Assembly: GCA_007570785.1 (NCBI GenBank)
Contig: ML664174.1
Span: forward strand, 2,689,054 to 2,753,053
Direction: 5' to 3'
Length of the DNA stretch: 64,000 nt
Source of the DNA: Antilocapra americana
Lineage: Eukaryota; Chordata; Mammalia; Artiodactyla; Antilocapridae
Part shown: positions 22,500-33,471 of the stretch, one piece after another
Numbering within the stretch: position 1 is the first letter of the stretch
Layout of the letters: every line of letters starts with the position of its first letter
Notes under the pieces: model-generated
Database searches by the model: none
Told to the model about the DNA's origin: nothing
Seen by the model: the letters and a program-made list of their open reading frames with translations, nothing else
Program-made: the position numbers and the translations under genes

Positions 22500-22720
22500 A
22501 AATCAACAAGAAGGCATTAATCATTGTGAGTTTGCACATCGATACTTATTACAAGGCAGCCATCTATTTAGGTTACTTGCAAAAAAACAGCAGGCCCCTA
22601 CTTTAAATCCACCGGACACGAGCCCAGTTTGACATTGCACCAGACCCTGCTGTACAGAGCAGAACTATTAATATTCATTTACACATCCATTAAGTCTGAA
22701 GTCTGTGTGGTTCCTCAGTT
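22500..22720. promoter_or_regulatory. Candidate conserved non-coding block upstream of an exon
   Basis: Repeat-free sequence with GCATTAATCATTGTG, ATCGATACTTATTAC and AACTATTAATATTCATTTAC. It looks like conserved intronic DNA; no alignment was possible here. Confidence 0.2.
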
Positions 22721-23100
22721 CTTCTTTTCTTGTGTGTTTTACAGGAACATGACTCACACGGCATTTATAAAGGCCACTGAAGACAGGGAGACTGGACTGT
22801 GATTGTTCACACAGGATTTAGGGAAGGAATGACAGGGGTCTTTGCAATTGACTGCAAGACCAAGAATGGATTTCTCAAGACTTGTCTTCCAGCAGTCAGG
22901 GGGCTGGGAAGGTGGCAGAAAAGGAGAACCCAGAGGACCTGGCATTAATGACTTTGAAAGTCCAGATTCAAAAGTGGGAAAGAAGGGAGTGCCCAGGTTT
23001 GTGATGTTCATGAAAGGAAAACCCAAAAACCATAGGAAAGAAAAGGCATTCTGGGTCACCTTTAGAGGGAGAGGGAAGAAGCCTTTTCTCAAAGTCTGTT
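22721..23100. other. RGS6 intron, no gene seen
   Basis: Open frames on both strands are unsupported. No repeat recognised. Confidence 0.45.
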
Positions 23101-23340
23101 GAGCAACCTAGTGGTGCAATAGGACAGTGGGGCGGGGTGTTTGACAGGTGCCCTAATGACTCGCCTAATTCTGATGGAATGCAAGGCAAAAGCCCACATT
23201 ATGCCGTGTGTTTTCATAGAGATCATGGCAAAACTAATTGATTACCCTCATTAGTGGATTATTAATATAAAAGGAGCTTTGGTTGAAGACCAACACATGT
23301 AAACTCAGTTATTACCAAGGCTTGCTGTGTAAACATTTCA
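23101..23340. promoter_or_regulatory. Candidate enhancer, homeodomain-motif rich
   Basis: A repeat-free 240-bp stretch with clustered TAAT cores: CCTAATGAC (23152), CCTAATT (23164), ACTAATTGATTAC (23233-23245), CATTAGTGGATTATTAAT (23249-23266). Nearby are GTTTGACAGGTG and ATGTAAACTCAG. The motif cluster is visible; function is inferred. Confidence 0.3.
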
Positions 23341-23376
23341 AAAAACCAACAATTTGATTCTCCCACTGTTCACAGG

Positions 23377-23845
23377 GGGCTTCCCCGATAGCTCAGTTGG
23401 TAAAGAATCCACCTGCAATGCTGGAGACCCTGGTTCATTCCCTGGGTTAGGAAGATCCACTGGAGAAGGGATAGGCTACCCACTCCAGTATTCTTGGGCT
23501 TCCCTTGTGGCTCAGGTGGTAAAGAATCTACCTACAATGCAGGAGACCTGGGTTCAAGACCTGGGTTCGATCCCTGGGTTGGGAAGATTCCCTGGAGAAG
23601 GGATAGGCTACCCACTCCAGTATTCTTGGGTTTCCCTTGTGGCTCAGCTGGTAAAGAATCTGCCTGCAATGTGGGAGACCTGGGTTTGATCCCTGGATTG
23701 GGAAGATTCCCTGGAGAAGGGAAAGGATACCCACTCCAGTTTTGTGGCCTGGAGAATTCTGTGGACTGACTGTATAGCCATTGGGGTCACACAGAGTCAG
23801 ACGCAACTGAGCAACTTTCACTTTTTTTCCCACTTTTGTTTTTTT
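23377..23845 (+). mobile_element. Three-headed Bov-tA SINE with 13-bp target-site duplication
   Basis: Two head-only units (about 23377-23495 and 23496-23627) and a complete unit (23628-23845) are fused in tandem. Both joins are at CACTCCAGTATTCTT / GGG(C/T)TTCCC. The whole is flanked by CACTGTTCACAGG (23364-23376 and 23846-23858), so it inserted as one trimer. The second unit has a small duplication inside its B-box region (GGGTTCAAGACCTGGGTTCG). Confidence 0.92.
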
Positions 23846-23960
23846 CACTGTTCACAGGAAGCAAAGCTGGTAAAGCCTGAATGTCAGTCAACTGGGAAGC
23901 AGTTACCTAAATCATGATACAGTCATATCATGGAATAATAGATAGCCATTAAAAATGAGA

Positions 23961-24025
23961 TGGTCTTTTGGACTCTGTGGGAGAGGGCGAGGGTGGGATG
24001 ATTTGGGAGAATGGCAAAAAAATAA
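23961..24025 (+). mobile_element. 65-bp L1 3' end insertion with target-site duplication
   Basis: Only the last part of the bovine L1 3' UTR is present (GGACTCTGTGGGAGAGGGCG ... ATTTGGGAGAATGGC, then an A-rich tail). It is flanked by AAAAATGAGA (23951-23960 and 24026-24035). The same 3' UTR phrase occurs in the longer copy at 19315-19360. Confidence 0.88.
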
Positions 24026-24035
24026 AAAAATGAGA

Positions 24036-25619
24036 CTGTAGATTATTATTACTGCTATAGGAAGAGTCTCAACATCCTTACAGTATATGACTGGAGAAAG
24101 AAGCGGCTTACACAATAATGTTTATGGTGTGATCCAAGTTTGTTACGAAGAAAAATATGTATGTACAGAAAAAAGGACTGCAGGCTTCTTTCTCTGCTTT
24201 CTTTGTTGTTTGAATTTTTGTTTTTACAAAGATACTATGCCATCAGGAAAAAAAATAATGAAATCATATAATATACACAATAAAATAATAAAATTACCGA
24301 GTTGTGAAAACAAAATGTTTTTTTTTTTACTTTCTAACCACTTTTAGACAGAACTTCAACATGAAAGAACATCTTAATGCCATATTCTTTACCAATACCA
24401 AAGCAGAATGTTGTGGGGCAAGAGAACAGAAAACAGAATAAAATATGTCAGGAGTTGGTGCCATCACATTCCTATTTAGGAGCTTTTTTAAAAACAAGGG
24501 AACTCCTGGGAGGGGAGACACAGGATGGAGGGGCCACATGCTTCTGGCTGGGTTGTTCCTGAAGGTCACGTTCGAGCAGGGATGCATTCATGTCCAAGTT
24601 AAAGCGCTTGGTGCTAGGTGCCCAAAGAGCCAGCCAGTGATCTTCTGGAAGAGGGGTGGTTGCTGGCACACGAGGACAGATGGCGGGGTGGGACTGGGTG
24701 CCTAGGATGCTCGGGGCCATAGAATTGCAAGGCTGGGGATGCTTGGGGAGATCATAAAGTCCCAACACATTTATGCCCCACAGCTCCCACGGATAATCCA
24801 ACTTCAGCCACGGCCCAAGGCTCCCAGTGGCCTTCTGCTCTGCATCCTGCACTACTGTCTCCCCGCCAGTCCACAGGTCCTGTGATGCCAGTGGGACCAA
24901 AGAGTGGAGGGCCATGCACCCATCCTGTTCTCTGAGGGCAGGCACGTTCCCCTTGGGCTGCAGAGAAGGGACCGGTGGCTCACTGGGTGGGTGGACTTGG
25001 GTGCAGGTACCCACAAGTGACAAGGTCTGGTGAGCAGGGCCTCACTCTTGTTTCGGAGGATGGAGGCCATGAGAGTGGGAGGGACATGGGGAGGTGGGTG
25101 AATCTGAAGGTACTGTTCATGCTGGAGTATCCAGGGGTCAGGCATCTTCACTGCCCCCTGTGTTGCCCCTTCTCCCGGCTGTCAGCCCCTCAGTCATTCC
25201 ACAGCTCCACAACACCTCTGGAGGGCCTGTGAAAAGCTGGCCAATATTCTAGGTTTTCTGTGACCTGCACAAACTCTGGTTTGGGGGTAAGGAGCTTGCA
25301 ATCCCAAATATTAAATACTTTAAACATTATCTGTGACTCTTCAAGTTCTCTGTGCCTTGGCTCTATTAAATGGGAGTGGATATGAACATGGTGGGGTCTC
25401 CAGTTTCTGCAAGCAATCACACCTTGTGAAAGGAGGAGGAGGAGGAGGAAAGTCGGGAGTGTATATCTCCATCTGACATCCATCTTGTCTTCTGGATTGG
25501 ATTTGGTCCTAAGATTTTGCATCTACTGCCAAGTACTGGTGAATTGGGTATGAAGATGCAATTTTTAAAAATTATCATATATTAAGCTAAAAAATGATCA
25601 TATAGTAAATTTTTGTTTC
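24036..25619. other. RGS6 intron, no gene seen
   Basis: Includes an open frame of 183 codons on the minus strand (24472-25023). It has no recognised domain and is not bounded by splice sites, so it is not called. A short GGA repeat lies near 25433-25450. Confidence 0.5.
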
Positions 25620-26470
25620 TTCTTTTGGTGTATAGTAATTTAAATTTTAACACATGTATATGCTTGTGTAACCACCACCACAATCAGGATACAGAATGGT
25701 TCTATCACCGTCCCCCCCCACCCCCGCCCCCCTCCAACAAACTCCCTCATGCCATCTCTTTATAGCTGCATCCTGGCAGCCACTGATCTGTTTTCCCTCA
25801 TGACAGCTTTTTCACATAAATTGAATCTCACAGTTTGCAATCTTTTGAAACTGACTTCTTTCACTCAACAGAATGTCTTTGATCCTCATCCAAGTGGTTG
25901 GATTAACAACTCATTCCTTTTCAGGGCAGAGTAGTATTCTGTTCCAAGGCCGTAGAGTAGTTTACTTAACCACTCATCTGTTAAAATGCATTTCAACTTT
26001 GAGTTATCACACATAAAGCTACTACAGACATTAGAGTATGGGTTTTTGTATGGCTATAAGTTCTGATTTCTCTGGGGGTATGTATGTAGTTTTGTTACAG
26101 TGGGATTACTCGGTTGTATCTGGAACATGTGCACTGAACTTGATGAGAAGCTGCCAAACCATTTTTCAGAGTGGCCACATCCTTTTGCATTCCCACCAGC
26201 AATATAGGAGAATTCCAGTTGCTTACCACATCCTTACCAGCACCTAAACTATCAGTACTTTTAATTTTAGCCATTCTACTGTGTAGTGGTATCTCATCAT
26301 GGATTTAGGATGTACTTCTCTAATGGCTGTTGAACATCTTTCCATATGCTTCTTTGTCATACTTAAGTCCTCTTTGGTGAAGTGTCTGTTCGAGTCCTTT
26401 GCCAATTTTTAAGTTGAGTTGTTTTTTTATTGCTGAGATTTGAGAGTCCTTTATATAAAGATATGACTAT
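25620..26470 (-). mobile_element. Ancient L1 (L1M-type) 3' half of ORF2 and UTR
   Basis: Antisense L1 phrases include ACAATCAGGATACAGAATGG, CACTCAACAGAATGTCTTTG, CAGAGTGGCCACATCCTTTT GCATTCCCACC, and CCTTTGCCAATTTTTAAGTT. Frames are broken many times. A C-rich run (25709-25733) lies in its 3' UTR part. Confidence 0.8.
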
Positions 26471-26643
26471 ATTGTGATGGTAAGAAGAGCTGAGAAGAAA
26501 AAAAAAAAGGGAAATAGAAGAGACTTCCTTTCCACTGTCTGAAGGAGTTGGGGGAAGAAAAAGGGAAAAATACAAGCTGAGTCAGAGCTGCAGGTAGTTT
26601 ATAGTCTCCACCTACACCATACCTGGGAAATAATCATACTTAC

Positions 26644-26708
26644 TGCTTCATAATCTGCCAGTTCCAGCCTTGCTTTATTCTGCATTGTCCTCTTACAGAG
26701 GTAGATGG
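26644..26708 (-). CDS. RGS6: RGS6 exon, start of DEP helical extension
   Basis: The 65-nt exon completes an Ala codon (G from the previous exon + CC), then reads [21 protein letters not shown], ending in phase 0. The [17 protein letters not shown] stretch is a hallmark of RGS6 and RGS7. The acceptor is TTTCTCTTCCTTCAG; the donor is GTAAGT, the best consensus among the ten. From memory, human has Val in place of this Ile (AVYL). Confidence 0.95.
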
Positions 26709-26792
26709 CTGAAGGAAGAGAAATTACAACACATGAAAGACTAGCAGTATGGTGGAATCATAATCCACCCACTCATTTGTTCACCCACTCAT

Positions 26793-26818
26793 CCAGCCAG
26801 CCAGCCAGCCAGCCAGCA
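26793..26818. repeat. (CCAG)n tetranucleotide microsatellite
   Basis: Six or so perfect CCAG units follow directly on CACTCATC. Confidence 0.9.
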
Positions 26819-26994
26819 GCCCTCACTATATGCCCAGCACTGTACAGTGAAGAATAAATTTTTCTGTGGATGCCATGCCATCGGACCTCTAGGAATATTT
26901 CTATCGGTCAGGATCAGATGAGGACCCCCCTCATCCAATCCTGACAACCTCCCTTCATCCTCCTCACTCTGCTTCATCCCAAACATCCTCCATC

Positions 26995-27745
26995 AGTGCG
27001 ACCTTTCATAAATACGACCATGTTACCTTCCTGCCTAAATTTCCTGCATTGACTCCTTAGAGACCTCAGAAGAAAGGTCAGGCTTCTAAAGGCAGCATGT
27101 TTCTTCAAGATCTAGTCTCTGCTTGTCTTGTCAACCTCTTTCCTCCCTCATTCAGGCATGTTGCTGTTGTTGCTCAGTCGCTCAGCTGTGTCTGACTCTT
27201 TGCAACCCCATGGACTGCAGCACACCGGGCTTCCCTGTCCTTCGCTATCTCCTGGAGTTTGCTCACACTCATGTCCATTGCGTCAGTGATGTCATCCAAC
27301 CATCTCACCCTCTGTTGCCCTCTTCTCCTCCTGCACTCAGTCTTTCCCAGCATCAGGGTCTTTTCCAATGAGTTGGCTCTTTGCATTGGGTGATAAACTA
27401 TTAGAGCTTCAGCTGCAGCATCAGTCCTTCCAATGGATATTCAGGCATGTGAAGCTACCAAATCCTTTTGGTTCCATTTCTCTGTGTATGTGTCCACTAC
27501 ATGGAGGCTTTTTCCTCTTCTGCTTTACTTCGCTTCATCTGGAAACCACCTCCCAATCTTTGAAGACCCAGCTTGGTGTTCCTGATAGCATCTATCCATC
27601 CTCAGCCACTGGACCTAATTCCGTTGTGCAGTACTCGTGAGTTTGCTAGCTGTCCCTGCTCCAGGTTGAAGGCTCTTCTAGAGCAGAGGCTGTGTCCTAC
27701 TCAGCATGAACCATTGCACCAATCTCTGGTGCCTGCCAGGTCGAG
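26995..27745 (+). mobile_element. L2 LINE fragment interrupted by BovB
   Basis: The left part has GACCATGTTACCTTCCTGCC, ATTGACTCCTTAGAGACCTC and CAAGATCTAGTCTCTGCTTG. The right part (27451 on) has TTTACTTCGCTTCATCTGGA, GAAGACCCAGCTTGGTGTTC and AGAGCAGAGGCTGTGTCCTA. This matches L2 3' layout, with the BovB at 27162-27438 between. Confidence 0.6.
27162..27438 (-). mobile_element. BovB LINE 3' end inserted into L2
   Basis: Reverse-oriented BovB tail (GCTCAGTCGCTCAGCTGTGT, CCATGGACTGCAGCACACC, CATCCAACCATCTCACCCTC, CCCAGCATCAGGGTCTTTTC). It is bracketed by ATTCAGGCATGT (27150-27161 and 27439-27450). Part of the right-hand copy could belong to BovB itself, so the duplication is likely but not certain. 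Confidence 0.9.
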
Positions 27746-28887
27746 TGTGTGGACAGTGGAAAGGGAGGACAATTTAGGTGTCTCTTCCCAAGCTCAGGAA
27801 GGGCTATTGGCCTACAATTGTCAGGATATTCTTCCTCCAACATGGCCTTCATCACTTCTTCTCCTGCCTCTGCTTCTTCAGTATCTCCTTCCTTCTCCAG
27901 TGCCAAGTAGAATGACCCAGGGGAGACAATAGACAAATGGTATGAATAATAGGATGACTAGCAGGGAAGGTCAGAGAGGACCAGGACCGATCTGCTGTTT
28001 GACAACCTAATTATTCCAGGAGCTCTCGTCAACTCCTTGCTGGGTTAACCAACCTCCTCAGGTGGCCTGAAAATTTTCCTGATGCAGATTGGAGCCTTCT
28101 GGCAGCAGCCTCCTCTGTATGCCCACATTTCTCACATCATTCGAGTTTGTGGGTGAGGGTCAGTTGTATTTGTTCTCGAATCTGCTTATGTCAGGCATAC
28201 CTGTTATTTTAATAACATGCATTCACTAAATATTACATGCACTGATGAAATTAATATGAAAAGAGAGAGCACAGTTGTTTCTGTGAAGACCTAGCTGAAT
28301 GGTTTGGAACAATTTAATAAAGGAGAGTCAGCTTAGACACTTGCTGATAAATTTGGTATGGGTGAGAGAACTGAAAAACAAACATGAAAAAAAGAGTGAA
28401 AATATAAGAGGGGTCAACATACAGTTGCTTTAAAAGTATCTCTTGAATTCTTTCTGTACTTTAAGGAGGTCAGAACTGGGTGGTTTATTCCAAGTGTGGT
28501 TTATTTAAGAAAGAAACTCAAATTATGGGGACCTAAAGTCAAAGAGAATCTTTGGTTCTACCTCAAAAGGCTCTTGAATGGATATTCCTTGGTATATTCT
28601 CCATTCATTTGAAGTAGTTAAGGTATGCATGTACCACTTTTTCATGATTCTCTTCTTACCAACTTTTCCAGGGAAACAAACAGTTACAGCTCTGCACTGT
28701 GTCAGATAAGGGGTGTCTGCTCTGTTACAAGATACCTCCTTTGGTCTCTTGGGTCATCAATTAGGCAACCAGTGGAACTGGAGGCAACTTGTAGCAGGAA
28801 ACCTGGCGTGTCACCTGCCCCTGGTCTCAGTGATCCTTAAGCAGTGGAGCTATTGGAGCTGCTTTGACAACACTGCCTTGGATGGTG
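27746..28887. other. RGS6 intron, no gene seen
   Basis: Intron sequence without recognised exons. Part of its left end may be more L2. Confidence 0.45.
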
Positions 28888-29175
28888 TTATTTTTTTAAA
28901 TTTATTTTTGTCTGTGTCGGGCCTTTGTTGCAGCATGTGGGCTTTCTCTAGCTGAGGCGAGTGGGGGTGACTCTCTAGCTGTGGTGTGCAGGTCTCTCGC
29001 TGCAGTAGCTTCTCCTGTTGCGGAGCACGGGCTCTGTAGCACGTGGGCTCGGTAGTTGCGGCACATGGGCTTTGGTGCCCCAAGGCATGTGGGATCTTCC
29101 CAGACCAGGGATCAAACCTGTGTCCCCTGAATTGGCAGGCAGATTCTTATCCATTGTATCACCAGGGAAGTCCCT
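28888..29175 (-). mobile_element. CHR-1-type tRNA-Glu SINE
   Basis: Reverse-oriented cetartiodactyl SINE. It begins with a T-rich tail, continues through TCGGGCCTTTGTTGCAGCAT and GTAGTTGCGGCACATGGGCT, and ends at the tRNA-like head reading TGTATCACCAGGGAAGTCCC. Confidence 0.85.
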
Positions 29176-29853
29176 CACAGTAGTTCGTATTGGCCAAATT
29201 AGAAACTCTGGAAAGTCTAACCCAGATTTGGTCTTTATTTAAGCAGGATCATCCCAAGAAATTTCCAGCCTATCTGGGTCAAAATGAATGAGCTAAGTTG
29301 AGAAGTAAAGTACCACGCGCAGAAGGCAAAGGTACCTCTGCTGATGAGCATGAGTTATACGGTGGCATGCTGGTGGGCCCCTTCCTGTGGAGCTGATGTC
29401 ACCCGTTGGGCAGTCTGTCCACCACCACTGGGAGGCAGCAAGCAGCAGCTGAGGGGACCTTCCCTGGGGCTTGTGTGTACTCCTTAGGGCCTCAGCAGTG
29501 TTCCCTCTGACACCTAACCCATCAAGTAACCACCGGGGACAACAGCCAAGTCCTCTAACAGGGCATCTGGGGACTTGCTTTAAGCTCAGATGCTGGCTTT
29601 TTTTGGGGGGATATGTAATTTCTCATTGAAAAAATACTTGTCTTTTTTGCCCTCATGCCAGCATCTCACTTGGATACCCACTGCCATCTCAAGCTCACCG
29701 GCATCCCACCAGGACAAAAACAGAATGCAATAAAAAAATTTTAAAGTCAATAGCTTCACGTACTACATGTGCAATTAAACCTTTAAAAAACATTGAACCT
29801 ATCATATTTCAATGTTCTTAAAAATTGACTCCCTTTCCAAACTTTCTGTCTCT
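29176..29853. other. RGS6 intron, no gene seen
   Basis: No named repeat or exon recognised. Confidence 0.45.
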
Positions 29854-30345
29854 ACTCAGTTCAGTTCAGTCGCTCAGTCATGTCTGACTCTTTGCAACCC
29901 CATGGACTGCAGCGCACCAGGCTTCCCTATCCATTACCAACTCCCAGAGGTTGCTAAAACTCACGTCCATCGAGTCCATGGTGCCATCCAACCATCTCAC
30001 TCTCTGTCATCCCCTTCTCCTCCCGCCTTCAATCCTTCCCAGCATCAGGGTCTTTTCCACTCAGTCAGTTCTTTGCATCAGGTGGCCAGACTAGTGGAGT
30101 TTCAGCTTCAGCATCAGTCCTGCCAACAAATATTCAGGACTGATTTCCTTTAGGATTGACTGGTTTGAGCTCCTTGCAGTCCAAGGGACTCATAAGAGTC
30201 TTTTCCAACACCACAGTTCAAAAGCATCAATTCTTCAGTGTTCAATTTCTTTCTAGCTTTGACTAGACAGACCTTTGTTAGCAAAGTAATATCTCTGCTT
30301 TTTAATATGCTGTCTAGGTTGGTCTCTACCAGTCTCTCTGCTAGT
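29854..30345 (-). mobile_element. BovB LINE 3' part with internal deletion
   Basis: Begins with the reversed tail CAGTTCAGTTCAGTCGCTCA and continues through CATCAGGGTCTTTTCCACTC and GATTGACTGGTTTGAGCTCC. Compared with the copy at 33075-34324, about 60 bp is missing between TTCAGTGTTCAATTTCTTTC and TAGCTTTGACTAGACAGACC. It then runs to TTAGCAAAGTAATATCTCTG. Confidence 0.92.
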
Positions 30346-30439
30346 GACATCATAGTATACCTTAATCTCCTAAACTAGGGTACATACAAATCACTTATTT
30401 CTCTATTTTCCCCATACCTTCTAATTACCTTTTAGAACA

Positions 30440-30610
30440 ATTGGAAGTAACCTTGGCGACCATCAACTATAGACCCCTCACTAACAGTTGGAAAAATTAA
30501 AGGCTCAGAGAGCTGAAGTGCTTTACTCATGGACTACTTAGTGGTAGAGGTGGAATTAGAAGTGAGGTCTAGTTTTCCACTATGACATTCAATGCTCCAT
30601 GTACTCACTC
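30440..30610 (-). mobile_element. MIR-class SINE fragment
   Basis: Contains AGGCTCAGAGAGCTGAAGTG and TAGTGGTAGAGGTGGAATTA GAAGTGAGGTC, the usual order of reversed MIR-like elements. Diverged. Confidence 0.4.
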
Positions 30611-30654
30611 ACTGACCCATTCATTCATTCTCCCATTTAAAAATTTGAATGCCT

Positions 30655-31018
30655 CAATATATATATGTGGAATCTAGAAAAATGGTACGGTGAACCTATT
30701 TTCAGGGTGGGTAAAGAGACACAGATGCATAGAATGGGCATGTGGAAAAATAGGAAAGGGAGGATGGGATGAATCGAGAAGGTTGCATTGACATGTGTGC
30801 ACTACCATATGTAAAAGTGACAGCTACTGGGAAGCTGCTATACAGCCCAGGGAGCTTAACCTGGTGCTCTGTGATGACCCAGAGGGGTAGGAGGGTGGTG
30901 AGGTGGGAGGGAGGCCCAAGAGGGAAGGGATACGTGGATACATACAGCTGATTCACTCCATTGCACAGCAGAAACTAGCACAACATTGTAAAGCAATTAC
31001 ACTCCAATTAAAATAAAT
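30655..31018 (+). mobile_element. Bovine-type L1 3' UTR
   Basis: GTGGAATCTAGAAAAATGGT starts the block, and CAGCAGAAACTAGCACAACA TTGTAAAGCAATTACACTCC AATTAAAATAAATTT ends it. This is the standard ruminant L1 3' terminus, 5'-truncated. Confidence 0.85.
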
Positions 31019-31025
31019 TTGAGTG

Positions 31026-31223
31026 CCTCTTCTCTGGTAGCTCAGACAGTTAAGAATCAGCCTGCAATGCAGGAAACACAGGTTCCATACCTGGGTTGGG
31101 AAGCTCCCCTGGAGAAAGAAATGGCAACCCACTCCACTATTCTTGCCTGGACCGAGCCTGGCAGGCTACAGTCCCTGGGGTTGCAGAGAGTCAGACACGA
31201 CTGAGTGACTAACACGTCCACTT
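31026..31223 (+). mobile_element. Bov-tA SINE
   Basis: Begins at CCTCTTCTCTGGTAGCTCAG. A ~17-bp deletion removes the GAATTCCATGGACAGAGG segment (the text reads GCCTGGACCGAGCCTGG). It ends at GTGACTAACACGTCCACTT. Confidence 0.92.
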
Positions 31224-31267
31224 ATGTGCCAAGCAGTATTTCAGGTCTTAGGGAAATCACCACACTA

Positions 31268-31400
31268 GCAGCTACCATGTACATGGAGCTTGTTGAATGT
31301 CAGGCAGTGGTCTAGGGACTTTCCAAATGTCCACTTAATTAATCCTCATAATAACCTACGAGGCGAGTTCTGTTATTAGCCTCCTTTCATAGACAAGGGA
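31268..31400 (-). mobile_element. MIR SINE fragment
   Basis: CAGGCAGTGGTCTAGGGACT, TTAATTAATCCTCATAATAA CCTACGAGG and CATAGACAAGGGA in MIR order, reversed. Confidence 0.7.
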
Positions 31401-31845
31401 ATTTTTCAGGTTATTCCCCATTTTGGGAGACCCATAGTGGCTCTGGGAAGCTGCTGAACCTATTCTAAATGTCTCTCCTCAACTATGAAGACCTTTTCAT
31501 AAACTTGCCCATCCCAAATTATTCCATCTTTGTAATCATGCTTCAGCAACATAAAATCTTGGAGTAGTTGGATCAAATTCCTCAGCATCCTCTTCTTGCT
31601 GACACATCATGGTCTCTCTCTCAGCCTGGGATGCTTGGAGGTCAAGCCTGTCACTCACTCAAATCTGTGACAGAGCAATTGACACAAAGTTCATGATGAA
31701 AGAAGGGAAGTTTCTGGTTCTTCGTCAATCCAAGCCACACCTGTTCTGAATTCTTAGCTCCAGTGGCACATACTTTCTGGCAAGAGGGCTACTACAGAAC
31801 AAATAAGATCAAACATCATCCTGGGAATACTAATACCAACCCCCA
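31401..31845. other. RGS6 intron, no gene seen
   Basis: Nothing recognised. Confidence 0.4.
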
Positions 31846-32045
31846 CTATGGTTTTTATTGACTCCTTACTACGTGCCATACACCAAAACTTGCACACATT
31901 CCTAATTAACAAAACAATTTAATACTAACCAACAACACAAGAAGTACTGTTACTATTCTGCTTTTAAAATGAGATTTCAGAGGCGCAGAGAGGTTAAGTA
32001 ACTTGCCAAGATCACACAGCTAGTGGAGCCAGTCGACAATGGGCC
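31846..32045 (-). mobile_element. MIR SINE
   Basis: Reversed MIR with TTGACTCCTTACTACGTGCC, GCGCAGAGAGGTTAAGTAAC and TTGCCAAGATCACACAGCTA. Confidence 0.8.
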
Positions 32046-33000
32046 CTTTGTCCTGACTTCTCTCTCGGTAAATACTGATTTTCTGATTAACCAGGAAAAT
32101 ACAAAATGAGTATTTTGTATCCTGAACTTTAACTTCTCCATTTGATTTCCCAAAATAGGGGTATAGGAATTCAAAATAATTTTGCTTCGGTGAGAGCCTG
32201 ATATAAATTGTTATTTTTATCCCTGTTCTTACTGCACAGCTAAAATTACAAAAATCTGTAGAGAAAGGGAAATGGTGCCCTGTGGTATGCAGGGTAAGAC
32301 AGCTGATGGTTGTGGGTTTATATTCAAGTAAATATTTGAATTTTACTTGGGCCCAGGTTTTCTGGTCCCACCATCCTCCCAATCCTCTCCATTGCCTGGA
32401 AAAACATTGGTTTTCACATTCACAAGAGTACACAGCTGCTGCATGGAACTGAGCTACAATTATTCAAATTCTGAGCTTGGGCTTTTGTGAGCAGTATTTC
32501 AGCGCCAGAAGCACTTACTTTATGAGCAGCCAAATGCTGCTCCCGTTTCGAGCCGGAAACCTGTCTGGACCCACTTATCACCTCATTTAGGGCACAGCAC
32601 AGTTCCAGAGGGACCGTGGTGATGCCTGCAGATAGCTGATGAGACAGTCACGGGGCCCTGCCCCTTGCATCAGGGCCACGCTCCAGACTTGGAAAAGAAC
32701 CACTATAGCCTTGTAGGGCAGAGGCTTGCCAGGATTCTATCCTCAGGACTATTTCCAGTTGCTGGTTTCCCTTCCCTCAGAAGTGTGATCCAGAGCATGT
32801 AGCTTATCACAAGGTCTCAGGACAGGCTCCCTGGAGTACCACCCATCTGCAGCTGGCTCTACCTTCCTGTGAAAACCATCCTGCAAAGAATCCAAGAAGA
32901 AGTTAGAGGTCTCATTGCATGCCCTGGTCCCAAAGAGAGCAGCTGTGGGCTGCCGCAGTGGCTGAGTCAGTGATGAGGGTGCTGTGTGGAGGGGCAGACC
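32046..33000. other. RGS6 intron, no gene seen
   Basis: A 137-codon minus frame (32020-32433) overlaps the MIR and lacks any domain. Not called as a gene. Confidence 0.45.
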
Positions 33001-33471
33001 ATGAAAGGAGCATCTGAGTTCAAATTCTGCTGCCTCTACTGAGTGTCTGTTAATTACCTTTGATAAAGAACCAGTTGTTCAGTTGCTCAGTCGTGTTCAA
33101 TTCTTTGCAACCCAATGGACTGCAGCACACCAGGCTTCCCTATCCTTCCCTATCTCTTGGAGTTTGCTCAAACTCATGTCCATTGAGTTGATGATGTCAT
33201 CCAACCATTTCATCCTCTGTCTCCCCCTTCTCCCCTTGCCATCAACCTTTCCCAGCACCAGGGTCTTTTTCAAAGAGTCCGCTCTTCACATCAGGGAGGA
33301 AAGTATTGGAGTTTCAGCCTCAGCATCAATCCTTCCTAATGAAAATTCAGGGTTGATTTCCTTTAGGATTGACTGGTTTGATCTCTTTGCAGTCCAAGGG
33401 ACTCTCTGGAGTCTTCTCCAACACCTCAATTTGAAAGCATCAATTCTTCGGTGCTCCGCCTTCTTTATGGT

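Noticed and set aside
24472..25023. 183-codon open frame on the minus strand
   Set aside because: Low-complexity Pro/Ser/Leu-rich translation without a known domain inside an RGS6 intron; treated as chance.
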